DNA from: Vespa crabro
Taxonomy: Eukaryota; Arthropoda; Insecta; Hymenoptera; Vespidae
Direction: 5' to 3'
DNA length: 64,000 nt
NCBI RefSeq assembly: GCF_910589235.1
Contig: NC_060960.1
Location: 62,001 to 126,000, forward strand
Every line of letters starts with the position of its first letter. The first letter of the stretch is position 1. Below, piece after piece: positions 1 through 11,872 of the stretch. Position numbers and translations under genes: made by a program. The notes under the pieces were generated by a model. It made no database searches and was not told where the DNA came from. It saw only the letters and a list, made by a program, of their open reading frames with translations.

Positions 1-278
1 ATCGTATATACGATTTTTCACTCATATACGCGTATCGTCGAAAAACGAAAACTTGAATTCTCGTTCAATTTCATTGATTTTATATTCTATCGATGCAGAA
101 TAAAGAATATAACAAGAATATAACGTTTTTACTATGTTTAAATACGCGTTTTCATATGATAATTGTCGAAAAACGTAATCGACATACGCGAATTTCGGTA
201 TATGCGAAGATAAAATCGTGAAATCTTTAATAATACTTGTGCCACAGTTAGAAAAATGTTACCAATCGATTCAGAACA
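1..278. repeat. Partial satellite monomer at window start
   Basis: This is phase 64 to 341 of a monomer whose first 63 bases lie outside the window. It begins exactly at the 14-bp palindrome atcgtatatacgat. It carries ttttcActc (phase 83) and gaaTtctcg (phase 121), a pair shared with the copies at 1302, 1984 and 5052, so it belongs to the first variant family. Confidence 0.95.
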
Positions 279-341
279 TTGCATTTCATAAGATCAAACA
301 TCTATTTTATATTGGAATCAAAGTTTTTAACATTCTTTCAT

Positions 342-355
342 ATCGTATATACGAT
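342..355. other. 14-bp perfect palindrome (representative copy)
   Basis: The bases atcgtatatacgat read the same on both strands. The element sits at phase 64-77 of every monomer and so recurs every 341 bp. Many copies keep it intact. Others break one arm: tcgAatata at 1302, 7098, 7780, 9144, 9827, 12555, 14942, 16989 and 18695; tTtatacg at 5734; tatTcg in several copies near 28-32 kb. It could extrude as a short cruciform or bind a dimeric protein. Either role is speculation. Confidence 0.9.
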
Positions 356-366
356 TTTTCGCTCAT

Positions 367-376
367 ATACGCGTAT
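367..376. other. 10-bp palindrome inside a 7-bp stem (representative copy)
   Basis: The bases atacgcgtat at phase 89-98 form a perfect palindrome 11 bp downstream of the 14-bp one. They lie in the loop of a second inverted repeat: tttttcg at phase 77-83 pairs with cgaaaaa at phase 102-108. Phases 64-108 of each monomer are therefore an unusually dyad-rich stretch. The cgcg centre is altered in some copies of the third family (acgTgtat or acAtgtat, for example at 39835 and 40517). Confidence 0.85.
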
Positions 377-492
377 CGTCGAAAAACGAAAACTTGAAAT
401 CTCGTTCAATTTCATTGATTTTATATTCTATCGATGCAGAATAAAGAATATAACAAGAATATAACGTTTTTACTATGTTTAAATACGCGTTT

Positions 493-500
493 TCATATGA
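493..500. other. 8-bp palindrome within cgtttt/aaaacg inverted repeat
   Basis: The bases tcatatga (phase 215-222) are self-complementary. They are flanked by cgtttt (phase 210-215) and aaaacg (phase 233-238), which are complementary to each other, so the block could fold as a short hairpin. A few copies disrupt it, such as ttttAatatg in the copies at 54498 and 59614 and ttcaAatg in the copy at 11532. Confidence 0.75.
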
Positions 501-533
501 TAATTGTCGAAAAACGTAATCGACATACGCGAA

Positions 534-550
534 TTTCGGTATATGCGAAG
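534..550 (+). other. CENP-B-box-like dyad TTCG-N7-CGAA (representative copy)
   Basis: At phase 256-272 the sequence reads TTCG, four bases, A, two bases, CG, then AA. The canonical CENP-B box needs TTCG-N4-A-N2-CGGG; seven of its nine essential bases match and the last two differ. The same bases form the dyad TTCG-N7-CGAA. It recurs in nearly every monomer. Some copies lose a key base: tgcAaag at 39153 and 41199 (in the tails of the copies before them), tgcTaag at 2596, tttcTgtat at 3605. It is therefore not visibly protected. Recognition by a CENP-B-like protein is only a hypothesis. Confidence 0.45.
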
Positions 551-604
551 ATAAAATCGTGAAATCTTTAATAATACTTGAGCCACAGTTAGAAAAATGT
601 TACC

Positions 605-612
605 AATCGATT
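605..612. other. 8-bp palindrome aatcgatt
   Basis: Perfect palindrome at phase 327-334, at the end of the monomer, in the otherwise CpG-poor stretch that links one CpG-rich core to the next. Three copies (34041, 35404 and 37108) share a one-base deletion here that leaves accatcgatt. Confidence 0.85.
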
Positions 613-1642
613 CAGAACATTGCATTTCATAAGATCAAACATCTATTTTATATTGGAATCAAAGTTTTTAACATTCTTTCATATCGTATATACGATTTTT
701 TGCTCATATACGCGTATCGTCGAAAAACGAAAACTTGAAATCTCGTTCAATTTCATTGATTTTATATTCTATCGATGCAGAATAAAGAATATAACAAGAA
801 TATAACGTTTTTACTATGTTTAAATACTCGTTTTCATATGATAATTGTCGAAAAACGTAATCGACATACGCGAATTTCGGTATATGCGAAGATAAAATCG
901 TGAAATCTTTAATAATACTTGTGCCACAGTTAGAAAAATGTTACCAATCGATTCAGAACATTGCATTTCATAAGACCAAACATCTATTTTATATTGGAAT
1001 CAAAGTTATTAACATTCTTTCATATCGTATATACGATTTTTCGCTCATATACGCGTATTGTCGAAAAACGAAAACTTAAAATCTCGTTCAATTTCATTGA
1101 TTTTATATTCTATCGATGCAGAATAAAGAATATAACAAGAATATAACGTTTTTACTATGTTTAAATACGCGTTTTCATATGATAATTGTCGAAAAACGTA
1201 ATCGACATACGCGAATTTCGGTATATGCGAAGATAAAATCGTGAAATCTTTAATAATACTTGAGCCACAGTTACAAAAATGTTACCAATCGATTCAGAAC
1301 ATTGCATTTCATAAGATCAAACATCTATTTTATATTGGAATCAAAGTTTTTAACATTCTTTCATATCGAATATACGATTTTTCACTCATATACGCGTATC
1401 GTCGAAAAACGAAAACTTGAATTCTCGTTCAATTTCATTGATTTTATATTCTATCGATGCAGAATATAGAATATAACAAGAATAAAACGTTTTTACTATG
1501 TTTAAATACGCGTTTTCATATGATAATTGTCGAAAAACGTAATCGGCATACGCGAATTTCGGTATATGCGAAGATAAAATCGTGAAATCTTTAATAATAC
1601 TTGTGCCACAGTTAGAAAAATGTTACCAATCGATTCAGAACA

Positions 1643-2665
1643 TTGCATTTCATAAGATCAAACATCTATTTTATATTGGAATCAAAGTTTTTAACATTCT
1701 TTCATATCGTATATACGATTCTTCGCTCATATACGCGTATCGTCGAAAAACGAAAACTTGAAATCTCGTTCAATTTCATTGATTTTATATTCTATCGATG
1801 CAGAAAAAATAATATAACAAGAATATAACGTTTTTACTATGTTTAAATACGCGTTTTCATATGATAATTGTCGAAGAACGTAATCGACATACGCGAATTT
1901 CGGTATATGCGAAGATAAAATCGTGAAATCTTTAATAATACTTGTGCCACAGTTAGAAAAATGTTACCAATCGATTCAGAACATTGCATTTCATAAGATC
2001 AAATATCTATTTTATATTGGAATCAAAGTTTTTAACAATCTTTCATATCGTATATACGATTTTTCACTCATATACGCGTATCGTCGAAAAACGAAAACTT
2101 GAATTCTCGTTCAATTTCATTGATTTTATATTCTATCGATGCAGAATATAGAATATAACAAGAATAAAACGTTTTTACTATGTTTAAATACGCGTTTTCA
2201 TATGATAATTGTCGAAAAACGTAATCGGCATACGCGAATTTCGGTATATGCGAAGATAAAATCGTGAAATCTTTAATAATACTTGTGCCACAGTTAGAAA
2301 AATGTTACCAATCGATTCAGAACATCGCATTTCATAAGATCAAACATCTATTTTATATTGGGATCAAAGTTTTTAACATTCTTTCATATCGTATATACGA
2401 TTTTTCGCTCATATACGCGTATCGTCGAAAAACGAAAACTTGAAATCTCGTTCAATTTCATTGATTTTATATTCTATCGATGCAGAATAAAGAATAAAAC
2501 AAGAATATAACGTTTTTACTATGTTTAAATACGCGTTTTCATATGATAATTGTCGAAGAACGTAATCGACATACGCGAATTTCGGTATATGCTAAGATAA
2601 AATCGTGAAATCTTTAATAATACTTGTGCCACAGTTAGAAAAATGTTACCAATCGATTCAGGACA
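1643..2665. repeat. Three-monomer segment, copy 1 (paired with 4711-5733)
   Basis: Three consecutive monomers share private variants in the same order with those at 4711, 5052 and 5393. First: gattCttcg and gtcgaaGaacg. Second: aaaTatc, aacaAtctt, gaaTtctc, ataTag and atcGgcat. Third: catCgcat, ttgGgatc, aataAaacaag and tgcTaag. The offset is 3068 bp, which is nine monomers minus the base lost near 3460. Confidence 0.88.
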
Positions 2666-4710
2666 TTGCATTTCATAAGATCAAACATCTATTTTATATT
2701 GGAATCAAAGTTTTTAACATTCTTTCATATCGTATATACGATTTTTCGCTCATATACGCGTATCGTCGAAAAACGAAAACTTGAAATCTCGTTCAATTTC
2801 ATTGATTTTATATTCTATCGATGCAGAATAAAGAATATAACAAGAATATAACGTTTTTACTATGTTTAAATACGCGTTTTCATATGATAATTGTCGAAAA
2901 ACGTAATCGACATACGCGAATTTCGGTATATGCGAAGATAAAATCGTGCAATCTTTATTAATACTTGTGCCACAGTTAGAAAAATGTTACCAATCGTTTC
3001 AGAACATTGCATTTCATAAGATCAAACATCTATTTTATATTGGAATCAAAGTTTTTAACATTCTTTCATATCGTATATTCGATTTTTCACACATATACGC
3101 GTATCGTCGAAAAACGAAAACTTGAAATCTCGTTCAATTTCATTGATTTTATATTCTATCGATGCAGAATATAGAATATAACAAGAATAAAACGTTTTCA
3201 CTATGTTTAAATACGCGTTTTCATATGATAATTGTCGAAAAACGTAATCGACATACGCGAATTTCGGTATATGCGAAGATAAAATCGTGAAATCTTTAAT
3301 AATACTTGTGACACAGTTAGAAAAATATTACCAATCGATTCAGAACATCGCATTTCATAAGATCAAACATCTATTTTATATTGGGATCAAAGTTTTTAAC
3401 ATTCTTTCATATCGTATATACGATTTTTCGCACATATACGCATATCGTCGAAAAACGAAAGTTGAAATCTCGTTCAATTTCATTGATTTTATATTCTATC
3501 GATGCAGAATAAAGAATATAACAAGAATATAACGTTTTTACTATGTTTAAATACGCGTTTTCATATGATAATTGTCGAAAAACGTAAACGACATACGCGA
3601 ATTTCTGTATATGCGAAGATAAAAACGTGAAATCTTTAATAATACTTGTGCCACAGTTAGAAAAATGTTACCAATCGATTCAGAACATTGCATTTCATAA
3701 GATCAAACATCTATTTTATATTGGAATCAAAGATTTTAACATTCTTACATATCGTATATACGATTTTTCGCTCATATACGCGTATCGTCGAAAAACGAAA
3801 AGTTGAAATCTCGTTCAATTTCATTGATTTTATATTCTATCGATGCAGAATATAGAATATAACAAGAATAAAACGTTTTTACTATGTTTAAATACGCGTT
3901 TTCATATGATAATTGTCGAAAAACGTAATCGACATACACGAATTTCGGTATATGCGAAGATAAAATCGTGAAATCTTTAATAATACTTGTGCCACAGTTA
4001 GAAAAATGTTACCAATCGATTCAGAACATTGCATTTCATAAGATCAAACATCTATTTCATATTGGAATCAAAGTTTTTAACATTCTTTCATATCGTATAT
4101 ACGATTTTTCGCTCATATACGCGTATGGTCGAAAAACGAAAACTTGAAATCTCGTTCAATTTCATTGATTTTATATTCTATCGATGCAGAATAAAGAATA
4201 TAACAAGAATATAACGTTTTTACTATGTTTAAATACGCGTTTTCATATGATAATTGTCGAAAAACGTAATCGGCATACGCGAATTTCGGTATATGCGAAG
4301 ATAAAATCGTGAAATCTTTAATAATACTTGTGCCACAGTTAGAAAAATGTTACCAATCGATTCAGAACATCGCATTTCATAAGATCAAACATCTATTTTA
4401 TATTGGGATCAAAGTTTTTAACATTCTTTCATATCGTATATACGATTTTTCGCTCATATACGCGTATCGTCGAAAAACGAAAACTTGAAATCTCGTTCAA
4501 TTTCATTGATTTTATATTCTATCGATGCAGAATAAAGAATAAAACAAGAATATAACGTTTTTACTATGTTTAAATACGCGTTTTCATATGATAATTGTCG
4601 AAGAACGTAATCGACATACGCGAATTTCGGTATATGCTAAGATAAAATCGTGAAATCTTTAATAATACTTGTGCCACAGTTAGAAAAATGTTACCAATCG
4701 ATTCAGAACA

Positions 4711-5733
4711 TTGCATTTCATAAGATCAAACATCTATTTTATATTGGAATCAAAGTTTTTAACATTCTTTCATATCGTATATACGATTCTTCGCTCATAT
4801 ACGCGTATCGTCGAAAAACGAAAACTTGAAATCTCGTTCAATTTCATTGATTTTATATTCTATCGATGCAGAATAAATAATATAACAAGAATATAACGTT
4901 TTTACTATGTTTAAATACGCGTTTTCATATGATAATTGTCGAAGAACGTAATCGACATACGCGAATTTCGGTATATGCGAAGATAAAATCGTGAAATCTT
5001 TAATAATACTTGTGCCACAGTTAGAAAAATGTTACCAATCGATTCAGAACATTGCATTTCATAAGATCAAATATCTATTTTATATTGGAATCAAAGTTTT
5101 TAACAATCTTTCATATCGTATATACGATTTTTCACTCATATACGCGTATCGTCGAAAAACTAAAACTTGAATTCTCGTTCAATTTCATTGATTTTATATT
5201 CTATCGATGCAGAATATAGAATATAACAAGAATAAAACGTTTTTACTATGTTTAAATACGCGTTTTCATATGATAATTGTCGAAAAACGTAATCGGCATA
5301 CGCGAATTTCGGTATATGCGAAGATAAAATCGTGAAATCTTTAATAATACTTGTGCCACAGTTAGAAAAATGTTACCAATCGATTCAGAACATCGCATTT
5401 CATAAGATCAAACATCTATTTTATATTGGGATCAAAGTTTTTAACATTCTTTCATATCGTATATACGATTTTTCGCTCATATACGCGTATCGTCGAAAAA
5501 CGAAAACTTGAAATCTCGTTCAATTTCATTGATTTTATATTCTATCGATGCAGAATAAAGAATAAAACAAGAATATAACGTTTTTACTATGTTTAAATAC
5601 GCGTTTTCATATGATAATTGTCGAAGAACGTAATCGACATACGCGAATTTCGGTATATGCTAAGATAAAATCGTGAAATCTTTAATAATACTTGTGCCAC
5701 AGTTAGAAAAATGTTACCAATCGATTCAGAACA
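4711..5733. repeat. Three-monomer segment, copy 2 (paired with 1643-2665)
   Basis: Carries the same ordered variant sets as 1643-2665. The monomer just before it (4370) is another copy of the third type (catCgcat, ttgGgatc, tgcTaag), so this stretch reads type 3, 1, 2, 3. That suggests a former 3-mer cycle. A private difference is aaaacTaaaac near 5160. Confidence 0.88.
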
Positions 5734-6756
5734 TTGCATTTCATAAGATCAAACATCTATTTTATATTGGAATCAAAGTTTTTAACATTCTTTCATATCG
5801 TTTATACGATTTTTCGCTCATATACGCAAATCGTCGAAAAACGAAAACTTGAAATCTCGTTCAATTTCATTGATTTTATATTCTATCGATGCAGAATAAA
5901 GAATATAACAAGAATATAACGTTTTTACTATGTTTAAATACGCGTTTTCATATGATAATTGTCGAAAAACGTAAACGACATACGCGAATTTCGGTATATG
6001 CGAAGATAAAAACGTGAAATCTTTAATAATACTTGTGCCACAGTTAGAAAAATGTTACCAATCGATTCAGAACATTGCATTTCATAAGATCAAACATCTA
6101 TTTTATATTGGAGTCAAAGATTTTAACATTCTTTCATATCGTATATACGATTTTTCGCTCATATACGCGTATCGTCGAAAAACGAAAAGTTGAAATCTCG
6201 TTCAATTTCATTGATTTTATATTCTATCGATGCAGAATATAGAATATAACAAGAATAAAACGTTTTTACTATGTTTAAATACGCGTTTTCATATGATAAT
6301 TGTCGAAAAACGTAATCGACATACGAGAATTTCGGTATATGCGAAGATAAAAACGTGAAATCTTTAATAATACTTGTGCCACAGTTAGAAAAATGTTACC
6401 AATCGATTCAGAACATTGCATTTCATAAGATCAAACATCTATTTTATATTGGAATCAAAGATTTTAACATTCTTACATATCGTATATACGATTTTTCGCT
6501 CATATACGCGTATCGTCGAAAAACGAAAAGTTGAAATCTCGTTCAATTTCATTGATTTTATATTCTATCGATGCAGAATAAAGAATATAACAAGAATATA
6601 ACGTTTTTACTATGTTTAAATACTCGTTTTCATATGATAATTGTCGAAAAACGTAATCGACATACGCGAATTTCGGTATATGCGAAGATAAAATCGTGAA
6701 ATCTTTAATAATACTTGTGCCACAGTTAGAAAAATGTTACCAATCGATTCAGAACA

Positions 6757-8461
6757 TTGCATTTCATAAGACCAAACATCTATTTTATATTGGAATCAAA
6801 GTTATTAACATTCTTTCATATCGTATATACGATTTTTCGCTCATATACGCGTATTGTCGAAAAACGAAAACTTAAAATCTCGTTCAATTTCATTGATTTT
6901 ATATTCTATCGATGCAGAATAAAGAATATAACAAGAATATAACGTTTTTACTATGTTTAAATACGCGTTTTCATATGATAATTGTCGAAAAACGTAATCG
7001 ACATACGCGAATTTCGGTATATGCGAAGATAAAATCGTGAAATCTTTAATAATACTTGAGCCACAGTTAGAAAAATGTTACCAATCGATTCAGAACATTG
7101 CATTTCATAAGATCAAACATCTATTTTATATTGGAATCAAAGTTTTTAACATTCTTTCATATCGAATATACGATTTTTTGCTCATATACGCGTATCGTCG
7201 AAAAACGAAAACTTGAAATCTCGTTCAATTTCATTGATTTTATATTCTATCGATGCAGAATAAAGAATATAACAAGAATATAACGTTTTTACTATGTTTA
7301 AATACTCGTTTTCATATGATAATTGTCGAAAAACGTAATCGACATACGCGAATTTCGGTATATGCGAAGATAAAATCGTGAAATCTTTAATAATACTTGT
7401 GCCACAGTTAGAAAAATGTTACCAATCGATTCAGAACATTGCATTTCATAAGACCAAACATCTATTTTATATTGGAATCAAAGTTATTAACATTCTTTCA
7501 TATCGTATATACGATTTTTCGCTCATATACGCGTATTGTCGAAAAACGAAAACTTAAAATCTCGTTCAATTTCATTGATTTTATATTCTATCGATGCAGA
7601 ATAAAGAATATAACAAGAATATAACGTTTTTACTATGTTTAAATACGCGTTTTCATATGATAATTGTCGAAAAACGTAATCGACATACGCGAATTTCGGT
7701 ATATGCGAAGATAAAATCGTGAAATCTTTAATAATACTTGAGCCACAGTTAGAAAAATGTTACCAATCGATTCAGAACATTGCATTTCATAAGATCAAAC
7801 ATCTATTTTATATTGGAATCAAAGTTTTTAACATTCTTTCATATCGAATATACGATTTTTTGCTCATATACGCGTATCGTCGAAAAACGAAAAGTTGAAA
7901 TCTCGTTCAATTTCATTGATTTTATATTCTATCGATGCAGAATAAAGAATATAACAAGAATATAACGTTTTTACTATGTTTAAATACTCGTTTTCATATG
8001 ATAATTGTCGAAAAACGTAATCGACATACGCGAATTTCGGTATATGCGAAGATAAAATCGTGAAATCTTTAATAATACTTGTGCCACAGTTAGAAAAATG
8101 TTACCAATCGATTCAGAACATTGCATTTCATAAGACCAAACATCTATTTTATATTGGAATCAAAGTTATTAACATTCTTTCATATCGTATATACGATTTT
8201 TCGCTCATATACGCGTATCGTCGAAAAACGAAAACTTGAATTCTCGTTCAATTTCATTGATTTTATATTCTATCGATGCAGAATAAAGAATATAACAAGA
8301 ATATAACGTTTTTACTATGTTTAAATACGCGTTTTCATATGATAATTGTCGAAAAACGTAATCGACATACGCGAATTTCGGTATATGCGAAGATAAAATC
8401 GTGAAATCTTCAATAATACTTGTGCCACAGTTAGAAAAATGTTACCAATCGATTCAGAACA
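6757..8461. repeat. 2-mer higher-order repeat (682 bp)
   Basis: Two monomer types alternate. Type A (6757, 7439, 8121) has gaCcaaac and gttAttaac. Type B (7098, 7780) has tcgAatata, ttTtgctc and tacTcg. The type A copies at 6757 and 7439 also share tatTgtcg, cttAaaatc and cttgAgcc. The copy at 8121 breaks the pattern with gaaTtctcg and a normal tatcgtcg. The same A/B alternation appears at 620-1301, 9144-10508 and 12555-13237, so this dimer seeded much of zone 1. Confidence 0.9.
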
Positions 8462-9826
8462 TTGCATTTCATAAGATCAAACATCTATTTTATATTGGAA
8501 TCAAAGTTTTTAACATTCTTTCATATCGTATATACGATTTTTCGCTCATATACGCGTATGGTCGAAAAACGAAAACTTGAAATCTCGTTCAATTTCATTG
8601 ATTTTATATTCTATCGATGCAGAATAAAGAATATAACAAGAATATAACGTTTTTACTATGTTTAAATACGCGTTTTCATATGATAATTGTCGAAAAACGT
8701 AATCGACATACGCGAATTTCGGTATATGCGAAGATAAAATCGTGAAATCTTTAATAATACTTGTGCCACAGTTAGAAAAATGTTACCAATCGATTCAGAA
8801 CATTGCATTTCATAAGATCAAACATCTATTTTATATTGGAATCAAAGTTTTTAACATTCTTTCATATCGTATATACGATTTTTCGCTCATATACGCGTAT
8901 CGTCGAAAAACGAAAACTTGAAATCTAGTTCAATTTCATTGATTTTATATTCTATCGATGCAGAATAAAGAATATAACAAGAATATAACGTTTTTACTAT
9001 GTTTAAATACGCGTTTTCATATGATAATTGTCGAAAAACGTAATTGACATACGCGAATTTCGGTATATGCGAAGATAAAATCGTGAAATCTTTAATAATA
9101 CTTGTGCCACAGTTAGAAAAATGTTACCAATCGATTCAGAACATTGCATTTCATAAGATCAAACATCTATTTTATATTGGAATCAAAGTTTTTAACATTC
9201 TTTCATATCGAATATACGATTTTTTGCTCATATACGCGTATCGTCGAAAAACGAAAACTTGAAATCTCGTTCAATTTCATTGATTTTATATTCTATCGAT
9301 GCAGAATAAAGAATATAACAAGAATATAACGTTTTTACTATGTTTAAATACTCGTTTTCATATGATAATTGTCGAAAAACGTAATCGACATACGCGAATT
9401 TCGGTATATGCGAAGATAAAATCGTGAAATCTTTAATAATACTTGTGCCACAGTTAGAAAAATGTTACCAATCGATTCAGAACATTGCATTTCATAAGAC
9501 CAAACATCTATTTTATATTGGAATCAAAGTTATTAACATTCTTTCATATCGTATATACGATTTTTCGCTCATATACGCGTATTGTCGAAAAACGAAAACT
9601 TAAAATCTCGTTCAATTTCATTGATTTTATTTTTCTATCGATGCAGAATAAAGAATATAACAAGAATATAACGTTTTTACTATGTTTAAATACGCGTTTT
9701 CATATGATAATTGTCGAAAAACGTAATCGACATACGCGAATTTCGGTATATGCGAAGATAAAATCGTGAAATCTTTAATAATACTTGTGCCACAGTTAGA
9801 AAAATGTTACCAATCGATTCAGAACA
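8462..9826. repeat. Four-monomer duplication, copy 1 (paired with 11873-13237)
   Basis: The monomers at 8462, 8803, 9144 and 9485 match those at 11873, 12214, 12555 and 12896 in order: tatGgtcg; ctAgttc with aatTgac; tcgAatata with tacTcg; gaCcaaac with gttAttaac. The last monomer of each copy has the same rare change near 9629, where one A in the ttttatattc block becomes TT and lengthens it to 342 bp. This shared event marks the two blocks as copies of one ancestor. Confidence 0.93.
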
Positions 9827-11872
9827 TTGCATTTCATAAGATCAAACATCTATTTTATATTGGAATCAAAGTTTTTAACATTCTTTCATATCGAATATAC
9901 GATTTTTTGCTCATATACGCGTATCGTCGAAAAACGAAAACTCGAAATCTCGTTCAATTTCATTGATTTTATATTCTATCGATGCAGAATAAAGAACATA
10001 ACAAGAATATAACGTTTTTACTATGTTTAAATACGCGTTTTCATATGATAATTGTCGAAAAACGTAATCGACATACGCGAATATCGGTATATGCGAAGAT
10101 AAAATCGTGAAATCATTAATAATACTTGTGCCACAGTTACAAAAATGTTACCAATCGATTCAGAACATTGCATTTCATAAGACCAAACATCTATTTTATA
10201 TTGGAATCAAAGTTATTAACATTCTTTCATATCGTATATACGATTTTTCGCTCATATACGCGTATCGTCGAAAAACGAAAACTTGAAATCTCGTTCAATT
10301 TCATTGATTTTATATTCGATCGATGCAGAATAAAGAATATAACAAGAATATAACGTTTTTACTATGTTTAAATACGCGTTTTCATATGATAATTGTCGAA
10401 AAACGTAATCGACATACGCGAATTTCGGTATATGCGAGGATAAAATCGTGAAATCTTTAATAATACTTGTGCCACAGTTAGAAAAATGTTACCAATCGAT
10501 TCAGAACATTGCATTTCATAAGATCAAACATCTATTTTATATAGGAATCAAAGTTTTTAAAATTCTTTCATATCGTATATACGATTTTTCGCTCATATAC
10601 GCGTATCGTCGAAAAACGAAAACTTGAAATCTCGTTCAATTTCATTGATTTTATATTCTATCGATGCAGAATAAAGAATAAAACAAGAATATAACGTTTT
10701 TACTATGTTTAAATACGCGTTTTCATATGATAATTGTCGAAAAACGTAATCGACATACGCGAATTTCGGTATATGCGATGATAAAATCGTGAAATCTTTA
10801 ATAATACTTGTGCCACAGTTAGAAAAATGTTACCAATCGATTCAGAACATTGCATTTCATAAGATCAAACATCTAATTTATATCGGAATCAAAGTTTTTA
10901 ACATTCTTTCATATCGTATATACGATTTTTCGCTCATATACGCGTATGTTCGAAAAACGAAAACTTGAAATCTCGTTCAATTTCATTGATTTTATATTCT
11001 ATCGATGCAGAATGAAGAATATAACAAGAATATAACGTTTTTACTATGTTTAAATACGCGTTTTCATATGATAATTGTCGAAAAACGTAATCGACATACG
11101 CGAATTTCGGTATATGCGAAGGTAAAATCGTGAAATCTTTAATAATACTTGTGCCACAGTTAGAAAAATGTTACCAATCGATTCAGAACATTGCATTTCA
11201 TAAGATCAAACATCTATTTTATATTGGAATCAAAGGTTTTAACATTCTTTCATATCGTATATACGATTTTTCGCTCATATACGCGTATGGTCGAAAAACG
11301 AAAACTTGAAATCTCGTTCAATTTCATTGATTTTATATTCTATCGATGCAGAATAAAGAATATAACAAGAATATAACGTTTTTACTATGTTTAAATACGC
11401 GTTTTCATATGATAATTGTCGAAAAACGTAATCGACATACGCGAATTTCGGTATATGCGAAGATAAAATCGTGAAATCTTTAATAATACTTGTGCCACAG
11501 TTAGAAAAATGTTACCAATCGATTCAGAACATTGCATTTCATAAGATCAAACATCTATTTTATATTGGAATCAAAGTTTTTAACATTCTTTCATATCGTA
11601 TATACGATTTTTCGCTCATATACGCGTATCGTCGAAAAACGAAAACTTGAAATCTCGTTCAATTTCATTGATTTTATATTCTATCGATGCAGAATAAAGA
11701 ATATAACAAGAATATAACGTTTTTACTATGTTTAAATACGCGTTTTCAAATGATAATTGTCGAAAAACGTAATCGACATACGCGAATTTCGGTATATGCG
11801 AAGATAAAATCGTTAAATCTTCAATAATACTTGTGCCACAGTTAGAAAAATGTTACCAATCGATTCAGAACA

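Larger units (their letters stand above)
279..619. repeat. Reference satellite monomer (near consensus)
   Basis: A full 341-bp copy that differs from the majority sequence only at phase 303 (cttgAgcc, base 581). Landmarks by phase: ttgcatttcataag at 1; 14-bp palindrome at 64-77; 10-bp palindrome at 89-98; gtcgaaaaacg at 100-110 and again at 228-238; tacgcg at 90, 206 and 248; aacgtttttac at 185-195; TTCG-N7-CGAA at 257-271; palindrome aatcgatt at 327-334. It holds 22 CpG against about 7 expected from base composition, and 8 GpC. Twenty-one of the 22 CpG lie between phases 66 and 281. The only long open frame is a 61-codon TTG-start frame, which I do not regard as a gene. Confidence 0.95.

Noticed and set aside
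279..464. A 61-codon open frame starting MHFIRSNIYF that recurs in most monomers
   Set aside because: It starts at TTG rather than ATG, simply reflects the monomer sequence, and has no recognisable domain. Variants between copies include amino-acid changes, early stops (ataTAG in the copies at 1984, 3688 and 20741) and lost starts, as expected without selection on a protein.
279..619. Pol III internal promoter or tRNA-like segment in the monomer
   Set aside because: No GGTTCGANTCC-like B box and no cloverleaf pairing was found; the short dyads present have 4-7 bp stems only.
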